Made by a program: the position numbers and the translations under genes
Origin: Xanthobacteraceae bacterium 501b
GTDB lineage: Bacteria > Pseudomonadota > Alphaproteobacteria > Rhizobiales > Xanthobacteraceae
Direction of reading: 5' to 3'
Length of the DNA: 64,000 nucleotides
Assembly: GCA_000378025.1 (NCBI GenBank)
Contig: KB899087.1
Location: 4,018,501-4,082,500 of the forward strand
The notes under the pieces: generated by a model
What the model was told of the DNA's origin: nothing
The model's input: the letters and a program-made list of their open reading frames with translations, nothing else
The model's database searches: none
Shown: positions 39,347 to 49,625 of the stretch, piece by piece
How positions within the stretch are numbered: the stretch's first letter is position 1
Layout: the number at the start of each line of letters is the position of its first letter

Positions 39347-40294
39347 TCAGGGCGAGCACGGCACCAGGACGCTGGCGTGGATACCCCCGGCCCCCCGCCA
39401 GGGCGGAGTGCGGTACATCTCATAGGCGGGAGCCTCGCCGAGCGCCCGCCGATGGCGCGGCAACCACACCGCGCACACGCCGAACACCGCTTCCGGGATC
39501 AGCTGATAGGGGCCTTCCACATCCAGCCGGACAAATGAGCCGGCGTGCACGCTCAGACGCCGCAGCGGGGCGCGCAGGGCGGGAAAGGTGGAAACTGTGT
39601 CCACCACCGCGCAGTCATAGCGGGTCTGTCCCGGCGCGGTGAAGCCAGGGTCGTCATGGAGAATGCCCATCGCGGTCATCGTCTCTAGCGGCAGTCCGGC
39701 CGCCTTCAGAGCCGCCGCAAAGTGCTGCCAATGGGCGGGAACCTGCGTCAGCGGCCCGTGAAAGCGCATGCCGATGAGCGGCAGCGCCCCCAGCCGGACC
39801 GGGGCCGCCGGCTCGACGAGATCGACATGCAGCCGCTGCGGCAGCGGCGCCTGAGCCTGCGCCATAGCCCGCAAACGGTTCGGCGCCATGGCGAACTGGC
39901 GGGAGAAGGCACGAGTGAACGCCGCCTGGCTGCCATAACCACAGCGCAGTGACGCCTCGATGATCGGGGTGGACGACCGGCAGATCAGTGCAGCTGCATG
40001 GGCCAACCGGGTGCGGCGCACATAGGCGCCATACGTTTCCCCCATGAGTTCGGCGAAGCGGCGATGGAAATGGAACGGGCTCAGGCCAACCCGCTCGGCC
40101 GCCGCCTCTATGGTGCGTGGTGCGCCCATGTCACTCTCGATCCAGTCGAGCGTCGACAGCAGGAAGCCGGTTTCGACCCGTACCGGCGGCGCGAGGGGCA
40201 GCGGATCGGTCCAGAGCTCGGTGAGCGCCAGTGCTTCGCCGGCACGCGGTTGCGCGCACCCAAGCGGCGAGGGCAGACCTCTCAGCCCGTTCAT
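39347..40294 (-). CDS. AraC-family regulator with C-terminal GyrI-like effector domain
   Basis: The product has about 315 aa. The N-terminal double helix-turn-helix is around SPFHFHRRFAELMGETYGAY and LRCGYGSQAAFTRAFSRQF (residues about 80-150). The C-terminal half (VRLGALPLIGMRFHGPLTQV to the end) is a GyrI-like small-molecule-binding domain, like those in Rob and BmrR-type regulators. The start is uncertain: the open frame runs to 40528, but residues upstream of ATG 40294 look non-native. No obvious target gene is adjacent. Confidence 0.82.
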   Translation of the reverse strand: MNGLRGLPSPLGCAQPRAGEALALTELWTDPLPLAPPVRVETGFLLSTLDWIESDMGAPRTIEAAAERVGLSPFHFHRRFAELMGETYGAYVRRTRLAHAAALICRSSTPIIEASLRCGYGSQAAFTRAFSRQFAMAPNRLRAMAQAQAPLPQRLHVDLVEPAAPVRLGALPLIGMRFHGPLTQVPAHWQHFAAALKAAGLPLETMTAMGILHDDPGFTAPGQTRYDCAVVDTVSTFPALRAPLRRLSVHAGSFVRLDVEGPYQLIPEAVFGVCAVWLPRHRRALGEAPAYEMYRTPPWRGAGGIHASVLVPCSP

Positions 40295-40685
40295 CCGACG
40301 AAGGGGTGGGCTGGAGGGCGCAGAACGGCAAGCGGGAGGCTTTGCTTGCGCCGGATCGGGAGCGCCGGCGGGGAGCTCCGCTGCCCGGCAAAGACCGCCT
40401 TGTCCATCCCGCACGCGCTCCGTTCGAGCTTTCGACTCGACAGAGCTAAATGAACTTCCAGATGGGCGGAGGTAATAATCGCCCAAATCGACAACGCCGT
40501 CCCGTCGACAGCGCTGCCGAGGGCGCATCGCGCCCGCATTATCCGTCGAAGGGCTGCAGCCGCTCCAGCAACGCCGGGGCGTAGCTCGATTTCGTGCACC
40601 GCGCTTCTATCGTGGACGCGCGACCGCCGGTTCCGGCTCGGGTCTCGACCTCGCCAATGCCGCCACCTTTCGTCTCGATGCGCGC
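40295..40685. other. 391-bp region without a supported gene
   Basis: Lies between the AraC-type and OhrR-family genes. The plus strand from about 40600 to 40710 reads an open C-terminal-looking peptide ending [12 protein letters not shown], which could be the tail of a lost outer-membrane protein. It has no start and overlaps the OhrR-family stop. Nothing else is supported. Confidence 0.4.
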
Positions 40686-41180
40686 CTAAGCCTCGCGTTG
40701 GGCGTGTAGCCGGTCGCGAATGGCGTCGATGGCGGTCCGCAGGGCGTCGATGGTCTGCCCGTCCTGTCCCACCGCCGCCTCGACGCAGCGCATGATGCCG
40801 CCGGCCTCCGCCTTCAGCGCTGTGCCCGCCGGCGTCAGATGCAGCAGCACCTCGCGCTCATCCCGGGGGTTGCGGGTGCGGGTGACCAGCCCGGCCGCGT
40901 CCAGCCGTTTCAGCAGCGGGGTGAGGGTGCTGGAATCGAGGAAGAGCGTGCGACCCAGCTCCTTCACATTCTGCCCGTCGCGGTTCCACAGCGTCACCAT
41001 GACAAGATACTGCGGATAGGTGAGGCCGAGCCGGTCCAGCAGCGGGCGGTAGAGCTGGGTGAAGGCGTGGCCGGCCGCATAGATGGAAAAGCAGAGCATG
41101 CCGGTCACGTCCACCGCCGGGGCGGCGGTCGGGTTGTCGGCGCGCTGGGCGCGGTCAGGACTATCGGGCGTGTGGGTCAT
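40686..41180 (-). CDS. OhrR-type MarR-family regulator
   Basis: The product has 164 aa. OhrR proteins sense organic peroxide through one N-terminal cysteine; here it is the Cys in [20 protein letters not shown]. The Tyr residues of the following [19 protein letters not shown] segment are those that hydrogen-bond to it. The winged helix includes [20 protein letters not shown] and [14 protein letters not shown]. An AGGAG 8 bases before ATG 41180 sets the start over ATG 41198. It is divergent from an alpha/beta hydrolase, its likely target. Confidence 0.88.
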   Translation of the reverse strand: MTHTPDSPDRAQRADNPTAAPAVDVTGMLCFSIYAAGHAFTQLYRPLLDRLGLTYPQYLVMVTLWNRDGQNVKELGRTLFLDSSTLTPLLKRLDAAGLVTRTRNPRDEREVLLHLTPAGTALKAEAGGIMRCVEAAVGQDGQTIDALRTAIDAIRDRLHAQREA

Positions 41181-41204
41181 CAGGATCTCCTGGCTCATCA
41201 AATA

Positions 41205-41237
41205 ATTTGTACGCGATGCATTTGCAAGCGATTGACA
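41205..41237. promoter_or_regulatory. Tandem operator-like repeat and -35 box between OhrR gene and hydrolase gene
   Basis: ATTTGTACGCGATG (41205-41218) and ATTTGCAAGCGATT (41220-41233) are direct repeats, identical at 11 of 14 positions and 15 bp apart. The second runs into TTGACA (41232-41237), a perfect -35 sequence facing the hydrolase gene. Binding by the adjacent regulator would block that promoter and could also autoregulate the regulator gene. Confidence 0.55.
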
Positions 41238-41318
41238 GTTCGGCGCGGCGCAGCTAGTTATATCGCATCCAAAGGAATCGTTCACAAATCAATCGTGATC
41301 AAGTCAAAGGAGAGCGTC

Positions 41319-42140
41319 ATGAGCAGCTTCACCACCACCGACGGCACCCGTCTCTTCTACAAGGATTGGGGCTCGGGCCAGCCCATACTGTTCGCCCATG
41401 GCTGGCCGCTCTCGTCCGATGCCTGGGACCAGCAGATGCTGTTCTTTGGCCAGAACGGCTACCGCGTCATCGCCCATGATCGCCGCAGCCATGGCCGTTC
41501 CGACCAGACCTGGGACGGCAACAACATGGACCAGTACGCCGACGACCTGGCGGAACTGATCGAGGCGCTGGACCTGCGTGACGTGGTCCTCGTCGGCCAT
41601 TCCACCGGCGGCGGAGAAGTCGCCCACTATATCGGCCGGCATGGCACGGCTCGGGTGGCCAAGGTGGTGCTGGTCGGCGCGGTACCGCCGCTGATGCTGA
41701 AGACCGAGGCCAACCCCGCCGGAACCCCGCTCGCCGTGTTCGATGGCATCCGCGAGAGCACCGCCAAGAATCGTTCGCAGTTCTTCTTCGACCTCACCGT
41801 GCCGTTTTACGGCTTCAACCGGGAGGGCGTTCCCGCCAATGACGGCCTGCGCGAGAATTTCCGCCGTATCGGCCTGCAGGGCGGCATCAAGGGGCAGTAT
41901 GACTGCGTTCATGAATTCTCCGAGGTCGACTACACCGAGGACCTCAAGCGTATCGACCGGCCGACGCTGATCCTCCATGGCGACGACGACCAGATCGTGC
42001 CGATCGACGCCTCGGCCCACCTCGCCGCACAGATCGCCCCGCAGGTGACGCTGAAGGTCTATCCCGGCGGCTCGCATGGGCTGGCGGAAATCGAAGCCGA
42101 CCGCTTCAACGCCGACGTGCTGGCCTTCATCCGCAGCTGA
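41319..42140 (+). CDS. Alpha/beta hydrolase of the non-haem chloroperoxidase / perhydrolase type
   Basis: The product has 273 aa. The nucleophile elbow is [18 protein letters not shown] with Ser near residue 96. The oxyanion region is [16 protein letters not shown], the acid is in [12 protein letters not shown] and the His in GGSHGLAE close to the C-terminus. The pattern is that of cofactor-free haloperoxidase/arylesterase proteins, which hydrolyse esters and can form peracids. Control by an OhrR-type peroxide sensor would fit. An AAAGGAGAG ribosome site precedes the ATG. A strong terminator follows. Confidence 0.9.
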   Translation: MSSFTTTDGTRLFYKDWGSGQPILFAHGWPLSSDAWDQQMLFFGQNGYRVIAHDRRSHGRSDQTWDGNNMDQYADDLAELIEALDLRDVVLVGHSTGGGEVAHYIGRHGTARVAKVVLVGAVPPLMLKTEANPAGTPLAVFDGIRESTAKNRSQFFFDLTVPFYGFNREGVPANDGLRENFRRIGLQGGIKGQYDCVHEFSEVDYTEDLKRIDRPTLILHGDDDQIVPIDASAHLAAQIAPQVTLKVYPGGSHGLAEIEADRFNADVLAFIRS

Positions 42141-42173
42141 GCGCGCCACCGCGCAAATCGGCGTCTTCGATCA

Positions 42174-42201
42174 CGGCCGCCACCCGCGAGGGTGGCGGCC
42201 G
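42174..42201 (+). terminator. Terminator after the alpha/beta hydrolase gene
   Basis: CGGCCGCCACCC and GGGTGGCGGCCG form a perfect 12-bp stem around a GCGA loop, followed by ATTTGTCGTT. It lies 33 bases past the hydrolase stop. Confidence 0.85.
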
Positions 42202-42268
42202 ATTTGTCGTTGGTGGGGATGGCTCTGGGCGCTTCCTCAGCGCGTCTTCACATTCGTGGCCGGCGCCG

Positions 42269-42466
42269 TCAGCTCGGCGCGCTCCAGTCGCTAAGCTGGG
42301 CATAGAGCGCGTCGCGCAGCTTCCTCATGTCTCGGTTCATGGCGCCGAGATGGGCCGGGCTCTGCCCGGAAGCCTCAAGCAGCGCATCGCCAAGGCACCC
42401 CGCCTGACCCCTCAGCGCGCGCCCCTGATCGGTGAGGGCGACGACGACCTGGCGTTCATTGTCTGG
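42269..42466 (-). pseudogene. Relic of a MarR/OhrR-type regulator (C-terminal third only)
   Basis: The reading NPDNERQVVVALTDQGRALR and onward to RKLRDALYAQLSDW matches the wing and C-terminal helices of MarR/OhrR-type proteins (compare [14 protein letters not shown] in the intact gene at 40.7 kb). Upstream of about 42466 the frame turns into unrelated Ser/Pro-rich sequence with no helix-turn-helix, so the DNA-binding half is missing. It is most likely a fragment left by a deletion next to frmR. Confidence 0.65.
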
Positions 42467-42626
42467 GTTGCATGGAGAGCCAGTGCTGCCGCCCGGTGAG
42501 GCAGAAGGCGAGCTCACCGAAAGTTCACAGACAACATCCTCGGCAAGCGGCGCCTTGGCTACGCCTGCCGAGCCGTTTCGGGGCCCTTGCCGTGACGCGG
42601 GGCTGGGGCCCAATCTCCCTTGCGCC

Positions 42627-42644
42627 TATACTCCCTCCAGTATA
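42627..42644. promoter_or_regulatory. Candidate FrmR operator
   Basis: TATACT-CCCTCC-AGTATA is a perfect 6-bp inverted repeat around a C-rich 6-bp spacer, 47 bases upstream of the frmR start. CsoR/RcnR-family repressors bind inverted repeats with a central G/C tract, so this fits FrmR autoregulation of frmRAB. Confidence 0.75.
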
Positions 42645-42690
42645 ATCAACCTTCCGAACCGTCGCGACCAACAGCATGCAGGGTGCCCGA

Positions 42691-42972
42691 GTGCCCCATT
42701 CGCCGGATGACAAGAAGCGCGCCCTGACGCGGCTGCGCCGCATCAAGGGCCAGGCTGAAGCGCTGGAGCGGGCGATCGAGGCGGAGGCCGAATGCGGCGT
42801 TCTGCTGCAGCAGATTGCCGCCCTTCGCGGCGCCGCTGGCGGCCTGATGGCCGAGGTGCTCGACATCCACCTGCGCGAGAGCATCGGTCATGCCATCGGC
42901 GCGGCGGGTGCGACGCCCGCGACCGACGAACTCGACGCCATCATGAAGATCCTGCGCACCTATTTGAAATAG
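42691..42972 (+). CDS. frmR: Formaldehyde-responsive repressor FrmR (CsoR/RcnR family)
   Basis: The product has 93 aa from GTG 42691. I choose this start because it gives Met-Pro-His-Ser and places the sensing cysteine at residue 35 and His at 60. In E. coli FrmR, formaldehyde links Pro2 to Cys35 and so derepresses the operon. The ATG at 42676 would add five residues and destroy this geometry. [20 protein letters not shown] and [20 protein letters not shown] are family-typical. It is followed by frmA and frmB. Confidence 0.93.
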   Translation: MPHSPDDKKRALTRLRRIKGQAEALERAIEAEAECGVLLQQIAALRGAAGGLMAEVLDIHLRESIGHAIGAAGATPATDELDAIMKILRTYLK

Positions 42973-43000
42973 CCGCACCAGATCCGAGAGGGAGAAGTCC

Positions 43001-44127
<1,127 letters not shown>

Positions 44128-44128
<1 letters not shown>

Positions 44129-44976
44129 TGGGCGCGTTGATGGAAACGATCAGCACCGCGAAGTCGCATGGTGGCGTGCAGGGCGTCTATCGGCACCAGT
44201 CGAAGACCACCAGCACGCCGATGACCTTCGCGGTCTTCGTGCCGCCGCCGGCGGCCGATGGCCCCGTGCCGGTGCTGTGGTATCTGTCGGGTCTCACCTG
44301 CAGCCATGCCAATGTGATGGAGAAGGGCGAATACCGCGCCGCCGCTGCCGCCCAGGGCGTCATCATTGTCGCGCCGGACACCAGCCCGCGCGGCGAAGAG
44401 GTGGCGGATGAGCCCGGCAATTGGCAGTTCGGCTCGGGCGCCGGCTTTTATCTCGACGCCACGCAGGCGCCCTACGCCACGCATTACCGGATGTATTCCT
44501 ACATCGTCGAGGAGCTTACCGCCCTCATCGCCGCTGAATTCCCGGCGGATATGAGCCGGCAAGGCATTTTCGGCCATTCCATGGGCGGGCACGGCGCGCT
44601 CACCATCGCGCTGAAGCATCCGGACCGCTTCAAGAGCTGCTCGGCCTTCGCGCCGATCACCGAGCCGAGCACGGCGGACTGGTCTCGCCCGGCGCTGGAG
44701 AAGTATCTCGGCACGGATGCACGCGCTTGGCGCGCCTATGACGCGGTGGCGCTGATCGAGGACGGAAAGCGCTTTCCCGAATTCCTGGTCGACCAGGGCT
44801 CGGCCGATCCGTTCCTGGAGACCGGGCTGCGGCCGCAGCTTCTGGCCGCCGCCTGCGCCGCCGCCAGCATCCCCCTCACGCTCAACCTGCGCGAGGGCTA
44901 TGACCATTCCTATTTCTTCATTTCCACCTTCATGGCCGACCACATCGCCTGGCACGCCGCCCGCCTCGGCCGCTGA
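44128..44976 (+). CDS. frmB: S-formylglutathione hydrolase
   Basis: The product has 282 aa. It hydrolyses S-formylglutathione to formate and glutathione, completing formaldehyde detoxification. The family motifs are LWYLSGLTCSHANVMEKGEY near residue 50 and the nucleophile elbow GIFGHSMGGHGALTIALKHP (Ser near 150). The catalytic His is in GYDHSYFFISTFMADH near the end. It is coupled to frmA by a TGATG-type overlap. Confidence 0.97.
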
Positions 44977-45032
44977 GGCTGCCCCGCCCCCCGCTCCGGC
45001 CCGATCAGGCCATGGCGGGGGGAACCAGCCTC

Positions 45033-48000
45033 TCAGAAGCGGTAATTCAGGCCGATCTTGATCGCCTGGAACGACGCCGAGTTGGAGGCGTCGCGGCCGT
45101 CGGCGATGGTGGAGGTGCCGGCGTAATTCCTCGTCTCGTAGACCGGCTTCTCGATGATGTCGCAGAACCTTCCGCCCCTCGTGGCGCACCCGAATTCGCT
45201 GCGGACGGCCCACACTGTGCCGATCTGAGTCGTGGTTGAGTAGGGCCGGGTGACGCCTGAGCGCGCTTTGTTGAAGGCGAAGCTCTCGGCCCCAAAGCCG
45301 GCAAAGGCATACTCGGCCTTGACCGACCAGCGGTCATTGATGGCGTATTCCGCGCCGCCGCCGGCGGAAAAGCCGGTGCGGGTCTGGCTTGCTGATTCCG
45401 TGAAGCTCAGATTGGTCCGGCTCCCTCCCGGATTGGAGGCAGTGGCGGAGGCCGAGATGTACTGGGCGCGGTCCTCGGTCTCCTGCAGGAAGGCTACACC
45501 GACTGTGCCATAGATCAGCCACTGGTCGTTCAAGGCATAGCCGAGCTTGGCGCGCACCGTGCTCATCCAGTCGAAGGAATAGTCGGTCTGCGCCTCCGGC
45601 ATGCGGTTGTTGATCAGATTGGGCCCTTCGGTCGCGCCGAGCACGTTGGAACTGCCGATGTCGAGAGAGCTGACATCGGCCTCGATGCCGAACACGACAT
45701 TGTTGGCGAACTGGTAGTTATAGCCGATCTGCCCGCCCCACAGACCGCCGCTGAAATCTTCATTGGCGGATTCACTGAAAGCCCGCCGCGCGTAGCTGCC
45801 ATCCGCCAGCGTCGTGGTGCCGCTGATCGAGCCGAAGCCATAGCCGAACGAGCCGCCGGCATAGAGGCCGGTCCAGCGCTCGCCATTCGCCCGCAGGCCG
45901 AAGGGGAGCGGTGCGATCGGCTCCTCGCTGCCGAAGGTGCCGGTGAGCGTGGCCATGAAGGTGCGGCCGGGGGCCGGCATGTCGGTGTTGTTCAGCGCGT
46001 CGACATAATAAGTGTCGAGCAGGTTCTGCACGCTAACATCAAGGGTCAGGTGGCTATTCAGCTTCCACTGGGCGAAGGCGTCGACGACCGTGTAGGGCTC
46101 CCACACCTTTGTCACCCAGGTGAAGAACCCCCCATCCTCGGCCACCGGCACCAGCCGCTCACTCATATAGCTGACGCGGCCGCCCAGCGTCAGCCGATCG
46201 TCCATGAACCGGGCGCCGGCCGTCACCGAGGCGGTGAAGCGCGGGGGAATCTGGTTGGTGAGGTAGTCGGCGGAAAGCGTGTAGTCGGTGCAGACGCCGT
46301 TCTGCTGGCAGGATTCGAAGTCGGTGTAGTAGTTGAGGCCGAACTCGGTGAAGACGGCGCCGGCATCGTAGCGTCCGGAGAATTCGACGCCCTTAAAGCG
46401 GACATAGTCGTAGTTGAACAGCCCCATATTGCCGTCAAACTGACGGCCGATATAGTTGTCTGTGGTGTTGTCAAAATAGGCGAGCTTCAGCCGCAGCTTG
46501 TCGCCCGGCAGCAGTACGTCGTCACGCAGTAGGTTGGTGCCGAACTCCCAGTTGCTGGCCTCTTCCGCCTGAAGGTCCGCGTTGAAAATCTGGTCGCTGC
46601 GGGTCTGGCTGGTTTCGCGCACGCTCGGCGGGCGGATGCCGCTCTGGTACTGGCCATAGATCTGCCAGCCCGCGACCGGTGTCACCATCACGCTGGCGCT
46701 GGGGCTCAGGCCATCACCGGAGTAGCCGGTGAACGGGTCTCCCTGGACATTGTAGGTGGTTACGCCGTTGAAAGAGGTGTTGTAGGTCAGATATTCCAGC
46801 CCGGCCGAAAGTTCGAGCCAGGTGGTGGGCTCCCATTTCACCCGGGCGAAAAGCGCGCCGATCTCGCGCTCGCCATTGGCCGGAATGGCCCAGAGCGCCA
46901 CGTCAGAGAAATCATAGGTCTGCGTCGGCCGCGCGTTCTCATAGACGTAGCTACCGCCATAGCTCAGCGCCACCGGCATGCCCGCCACCGAAAAACGCGA
47001 GGTGTTGCTCGCGTTGACGCCGACATTCTGCGACTGCTGGTCCAGCTCCTCCACCTCGCCAAGCGACATGAAGACGTTGGTCTCGTCGGTGTTCGAGACA
47101 TAGGTGTCGAGCCTGAAGTCGACGAGATCGGTGCTGGTTGGCGTGTAGTGATAGCGCAGCGTGGCCTGATTGATCTCCACCGAGGAGAGTGGCAACTGGT
47201 CGGTAACCCCATTGCCCGCCGTGATGACCGAGGGTGACACCTCGCCGAACTCGTTGCCGTAATAGAGATAGCCGATCTGCAGTTCCTGCTCGTCGGTGGG
47301 GCGGAATGTAGCCTTCAGTAGCGCCGAGGTCACGTCTTCGGAGGTGTTGTAGACCAGCTGGCCATGGCCGTAATTCGACAGCGGCACCTCGTTGCCGAGA
47401 TAGTCGGTCGTGGTCAGGGAACCTTGTGTGCCGGCAAAGTAATTGCCGGACTTGCGGCGGACAAAGGCGCCGATGGCGTCAACATTGTTCTCACGCACAG
47501 CGAGGGCGAAGCTACCATTGGTGATGTCGGCCCCGTCCGGGTCGCCGAACGCTGGCTCACTCGCCCCTATGACAGGGGTGGCGGAATTGGTGGCGAGACC
47601 GGCCCGCGCGCGTACGCCCCAGCGCTCGCCGGCCTTGAGGATGTCCTCGACGTTCAGCGTCTCCATGGCGATGGTGCCGCCAATGGCGCCGGCCACCGCG
47701 CCGTCCGGCCCCTTGGTGATGGTGATGCCGGAAATGAGATCGGGATCGACATAGGTGCGGCTGTCGATGCCGGAATAGCCGCGATAGGAAGAGGTCGATT
47801 GCTGCGAGCCGTCGATCGTGGTGGCGACGCGGTTCTGGCCCTGCAGGCCGCGAATATTCGGGTCGATCGAGGCGCCGTTATTGCCGCCGCCGGAAATGAC
47901 GCCGGGCGTGCCCTGGAACAGCGCGCCGGCGGTCTGCGGCGGGAAGCGCTCGATTTCCTCGGAGGAGATGTAGTTGGTGGAGCCGGCCGTCTCGAAGGGC

Positions 48001-48440
48001 AAGTCGGCCGCCGCGCCGGCGCCGGTGACGTCGATCGTGCCGAGCTCGATCGCGCCGTCAGCGCCCTGCATAGCTTCGCTGAGCGGGGCGTCTTCCCCCG
48101 GCACGTGGATCGTCACGGAACGGGGCCCGACGAAGCGCCAGCCTATCCCCGTCCCGGCCAGCATGATGCGCAGCGCCTCTTCCGGCGGGTAAAGCCCGCT
48201 CACCGGCCGGGACATGATCTCATAGGCCTTGGAGCCGGAATACAGCACCTGAAGCCCGGCGCGCACCGACAGGTCGGCAAGGGCGCGCGGCACCGGCATG
48301 GAGGCGATGGTGAGGGCGACGCTCGGGCCGCCACCTTGCGCATGGGCGTAAGGCGTCCGGGCGGGAAGGGCCGCCAGTGCGGTTCCCGCCAGAAGGCACA
48401 GGGTGAGCATACGCAGGCGTCGGGTAGACATCATCCTCAT
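45033..48440 (-). CDS. FecA-like TonB-dependent receptor with STN domain and C-terminal Omp25-like barrel fusion
   Basis: The product has 1135 aa, far longer than the usual 750-850. Order: signal peptide (to about residue 35), STN signalling domain (IASMPVPRALADLSVRAGLQ to SVTIHVPG), plug (INYISSEEIERFPPQ-like start, then GLQGQNRVATTIDGSQQ), and a 22-strand barrel to about residue 845 (FMATLTGTF). Residues 856-1135 begin WTGLYAGGSFGYGFG and end AIKIGLNYRF, the pattern of an eight-strand Omp25/Omp31-type porin-like protein. The STN domain plus adjacent fecR and fecI indicate surface signalling, probably by a ferric chelate. The start could be any of three nearby ATGs or a GTG at 48452. Confidence 0.92.
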   Translation of the reverse strand: MRMMSTRRLRMLTLCLLAGTALAALPARTPYAHAQGGGPSVALTIASMPVPRALADLSVRAGLQVLYSGSKAYEIMSRPVSGLYPPEEALRIMLAGTGIGWRFVGPRSVTIHVPGEDAPLSEAMQGADGAIELGTIDVTGAGAAADLPFETAGSTNYISSEEIERFPPQTAGALFQGTPGVISGGGNNGASIDPNIRGLQGQNRVATTIDGSQQSTSSYRGYSGIDSRTYVDPDLISGITITKGPDGAVAGAIGGTIAMETLNVEDILKAGERWGVRARAGLATNSATPVIGASEPAFGDPDGADITNGSFALAVRENNVDAIGAFVRRKSGNYFAGTQGSLTTTDYLGNEVPLSNYGHGQLVYNTSEDVTSALLKATFRPTDEQELQIGYLYYGNEFGEVSPSVITAGNGVTDQLPLSSVEINQATLRYHYTPTSTDLVDFRLDTYVSNTDETNVFMSLGEVEELDQQSQNVGVNASNTSRFSVAGMPVALSYGGSYVYENARPTQTYDFSDVALWAIPANGEREIGALFARVKWEPTTWLELSAGLEYLTYNTSFNGVTTYNVQGDPFTGYSGDGLSPSASVMVTPVAGWQIYGQYQSGIRPPSVRETSQTRSDQIFNADLQAEEASNWEFGTNLLRDDVLLPGDKLRLKLAYFDNTTDNYIGRQFDGNMGLFNYDYVRFKGVEFSGRYDAGAVFTEFGLNYYTDFESCQQNGVCTDYTLSADYLTNQIPPRFTASVTAGARFMDDRLTLGGRVSYMSERLVPVAEDGGFFTWVTKVWEPYTVVDAFAQWKLNSHLTLDVSVQNLLDTYYVDALNNTDMPAPGRTFMATLTGTFGSEEPIAPLPFGLRANGERWTGLYAGGSFGYGFGSISGTTTLADGSYARRAFSESANEDFSGGLWGGQIGYNYQFANNVVFGIEADVSSLDIGSSNVLGATEGPNLINNRMPEAQTDYSFDWMSTVRAKLGYALNDQWLIYGTVGVAFLQETEDRAQYISASATASNPGGSRTNLSFTESASQTRTGFSAGGGAEYAINDRWSVKAEYAFAGFGAESFAFNKARSGVTRPYSTTTQIGTVWAVRSEFGCATRGGRFCDIIEKPVYETRNYAGTSTIADGRDASNSASFQAIKIGLNYRF

Positions 48441-48547
48441 CGTCGGTCCCACATGTTCTGCCAGAGCCGGGTGGACGGCATCGGCGAGATCCCCAGTGGG
48501 TATGACGAAGGCGGCGGGCGGACTCCCCCAGTGTGCCGTTCACAAAA

Positions 48548-49528
48548 TCATCCGATGACGATCAGCGCGTTGGTCAGACGCAGCGACGAGACGCCGAGCG
48601 TCGCTTCGATCATGTCGATGACGGAAGCGGGATCGCTTGTGTCGAACACACCGGTGACGGGGAGCGCCCGCACCCGCTCGCTGAGGATCAGGATGCGGCC
48701 GCGCTGGTAGCGGTTCAGTTCCCCAATCAGCTCGCCGAGCGGGGCGCGGAAGAACACCATCTGCCCCCGGCGCCAGGCGGTCGCTGTGTCTGCCGGGAAC
48801 GGCCGGACCTGACCGAGGCCACTGGAGGTGAGTACCCCTTCCTCACCGGGGGAAAGGCGCAGCGAGGCGTCGGGATCGGCGGCGGCGGTCAGGCTGACGG
48901 CGCCCTCTACCAGGCCGACCTCGGTGACATCGTCCCGCAGCCGCACATTGAAGCTGGTGCCGGTGACGCGCACCTCGCCCTCGCCGGTCGACACCAGGAA
49001 AGGTCGCTGCGGATCAGAGGCGACCTGAAAGAACGCCTCGCCGCGGAACAGCCGAACCCGGCGCTGTCCGGGTTTGAGGTCAACGGCGAGAGCGGTGTCG
49101 GTGTTGAGTTCGACCACCGAGCCGTCGTCCAGCTGGATCGTCCGGTGTTCGCCGATCGCGGCGATGTGGTCAGCGCGCAGATCATCCAGCCCGCCGCGCC
49201 GCACCCATTCAGCTCCCCCCAGCGAGAGACACAGCAACAGGCCGGCCACTAGGCCGCGCCCCAGCCTTCGGCGCGGCGCGGCGCTCTCGACCAGCGCCGT
49301 GATGGCGGCCTCGTCGCGTCGCCCACCGGCCGCCCCGCCCATGGCCGCCCATAGCCGTTCCGCCTGCTCATAAGCCTCGAAATGGGCGGGATCGTCGGCG
49401 AGCCAGGCCTGGAACGCCGCGTGGGTCTGGGCATTGGCAGCGGGCTCGCGCAGGCGCGCATGCCAGCGGCTGGCCGCTTCGAAGGTGGTGTCGGCATGTG
49501 TGTGGGGGCCGGGCCGGGGTGCAGTCAT
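48548..49528 (-). CDS. fecR: FecR-type anti-sigma factor / signal transducer
   Basis: The product has 326 aa. The N-terminal cytoplasmic part (EAASRWHARLREPAANAQTH and WLADDPAHFEAYEQAERLW) is the FecR/DUF4880 region that holds the sigma factor. A single membrane helix lies near residues 90-106 (LVAGLLLCLSLGGAEWV). The periplasmic FecR domain includes LDDGSVVELNTDTALAVDL and VTGTSFNVRL, and a C-terminal STN-like segment (ALPVTGVFDTSDPASVIDMI) contacts the receptor. It sits between fecI and the receptor gene, the standard order. Confidence 0.93.
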   Translation of the reverse strand: MTAPRPGPHTHADTTFEAASRWHARLREPAANAQTHAAFQAWLADDPAHFEAYEQAERLWAAMGGAAGGRRDEAAITALVESAAPRRRLGRGLVAGLLLCLSLGGAEWVRRGGLDDLRADHIAAIGEHRTIQLDDGSVVELNTDTALAVDLKPGQRRVRLFRGEAFFQVASDPQRPFLVSTGEGEVRVTGTSFNVRLRDDVTEVGLVEGAVSLTAAADPDASLRLSPGEEGVLTSSGLGQVRPFPADTATAWRRGQMVFFRAPLGELIGELNRYQRGRILILSERVRALPVTGVFDTSDPASVIDMIEATLGVSSLRLTNALIVIG

Positions 49529-49625
49529 CAAACAACGATCCGGAATCGAGCGGGCGGGCCGACCGTGGCCCACCGATATAGACGAAGCCGCAGCGGCCTG
49601 TCCCCCAGTCGCGCCCCGCGCCCGC

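Noticed and set aside
40600..40710. Plus-strand peptide ending [12 protein letters not shown], like the tail of an outer-membrane protein
   Set aside because: About 35 residues, no upstream frame, overlaps the OhrR-type gene; recorded only as a possibility.
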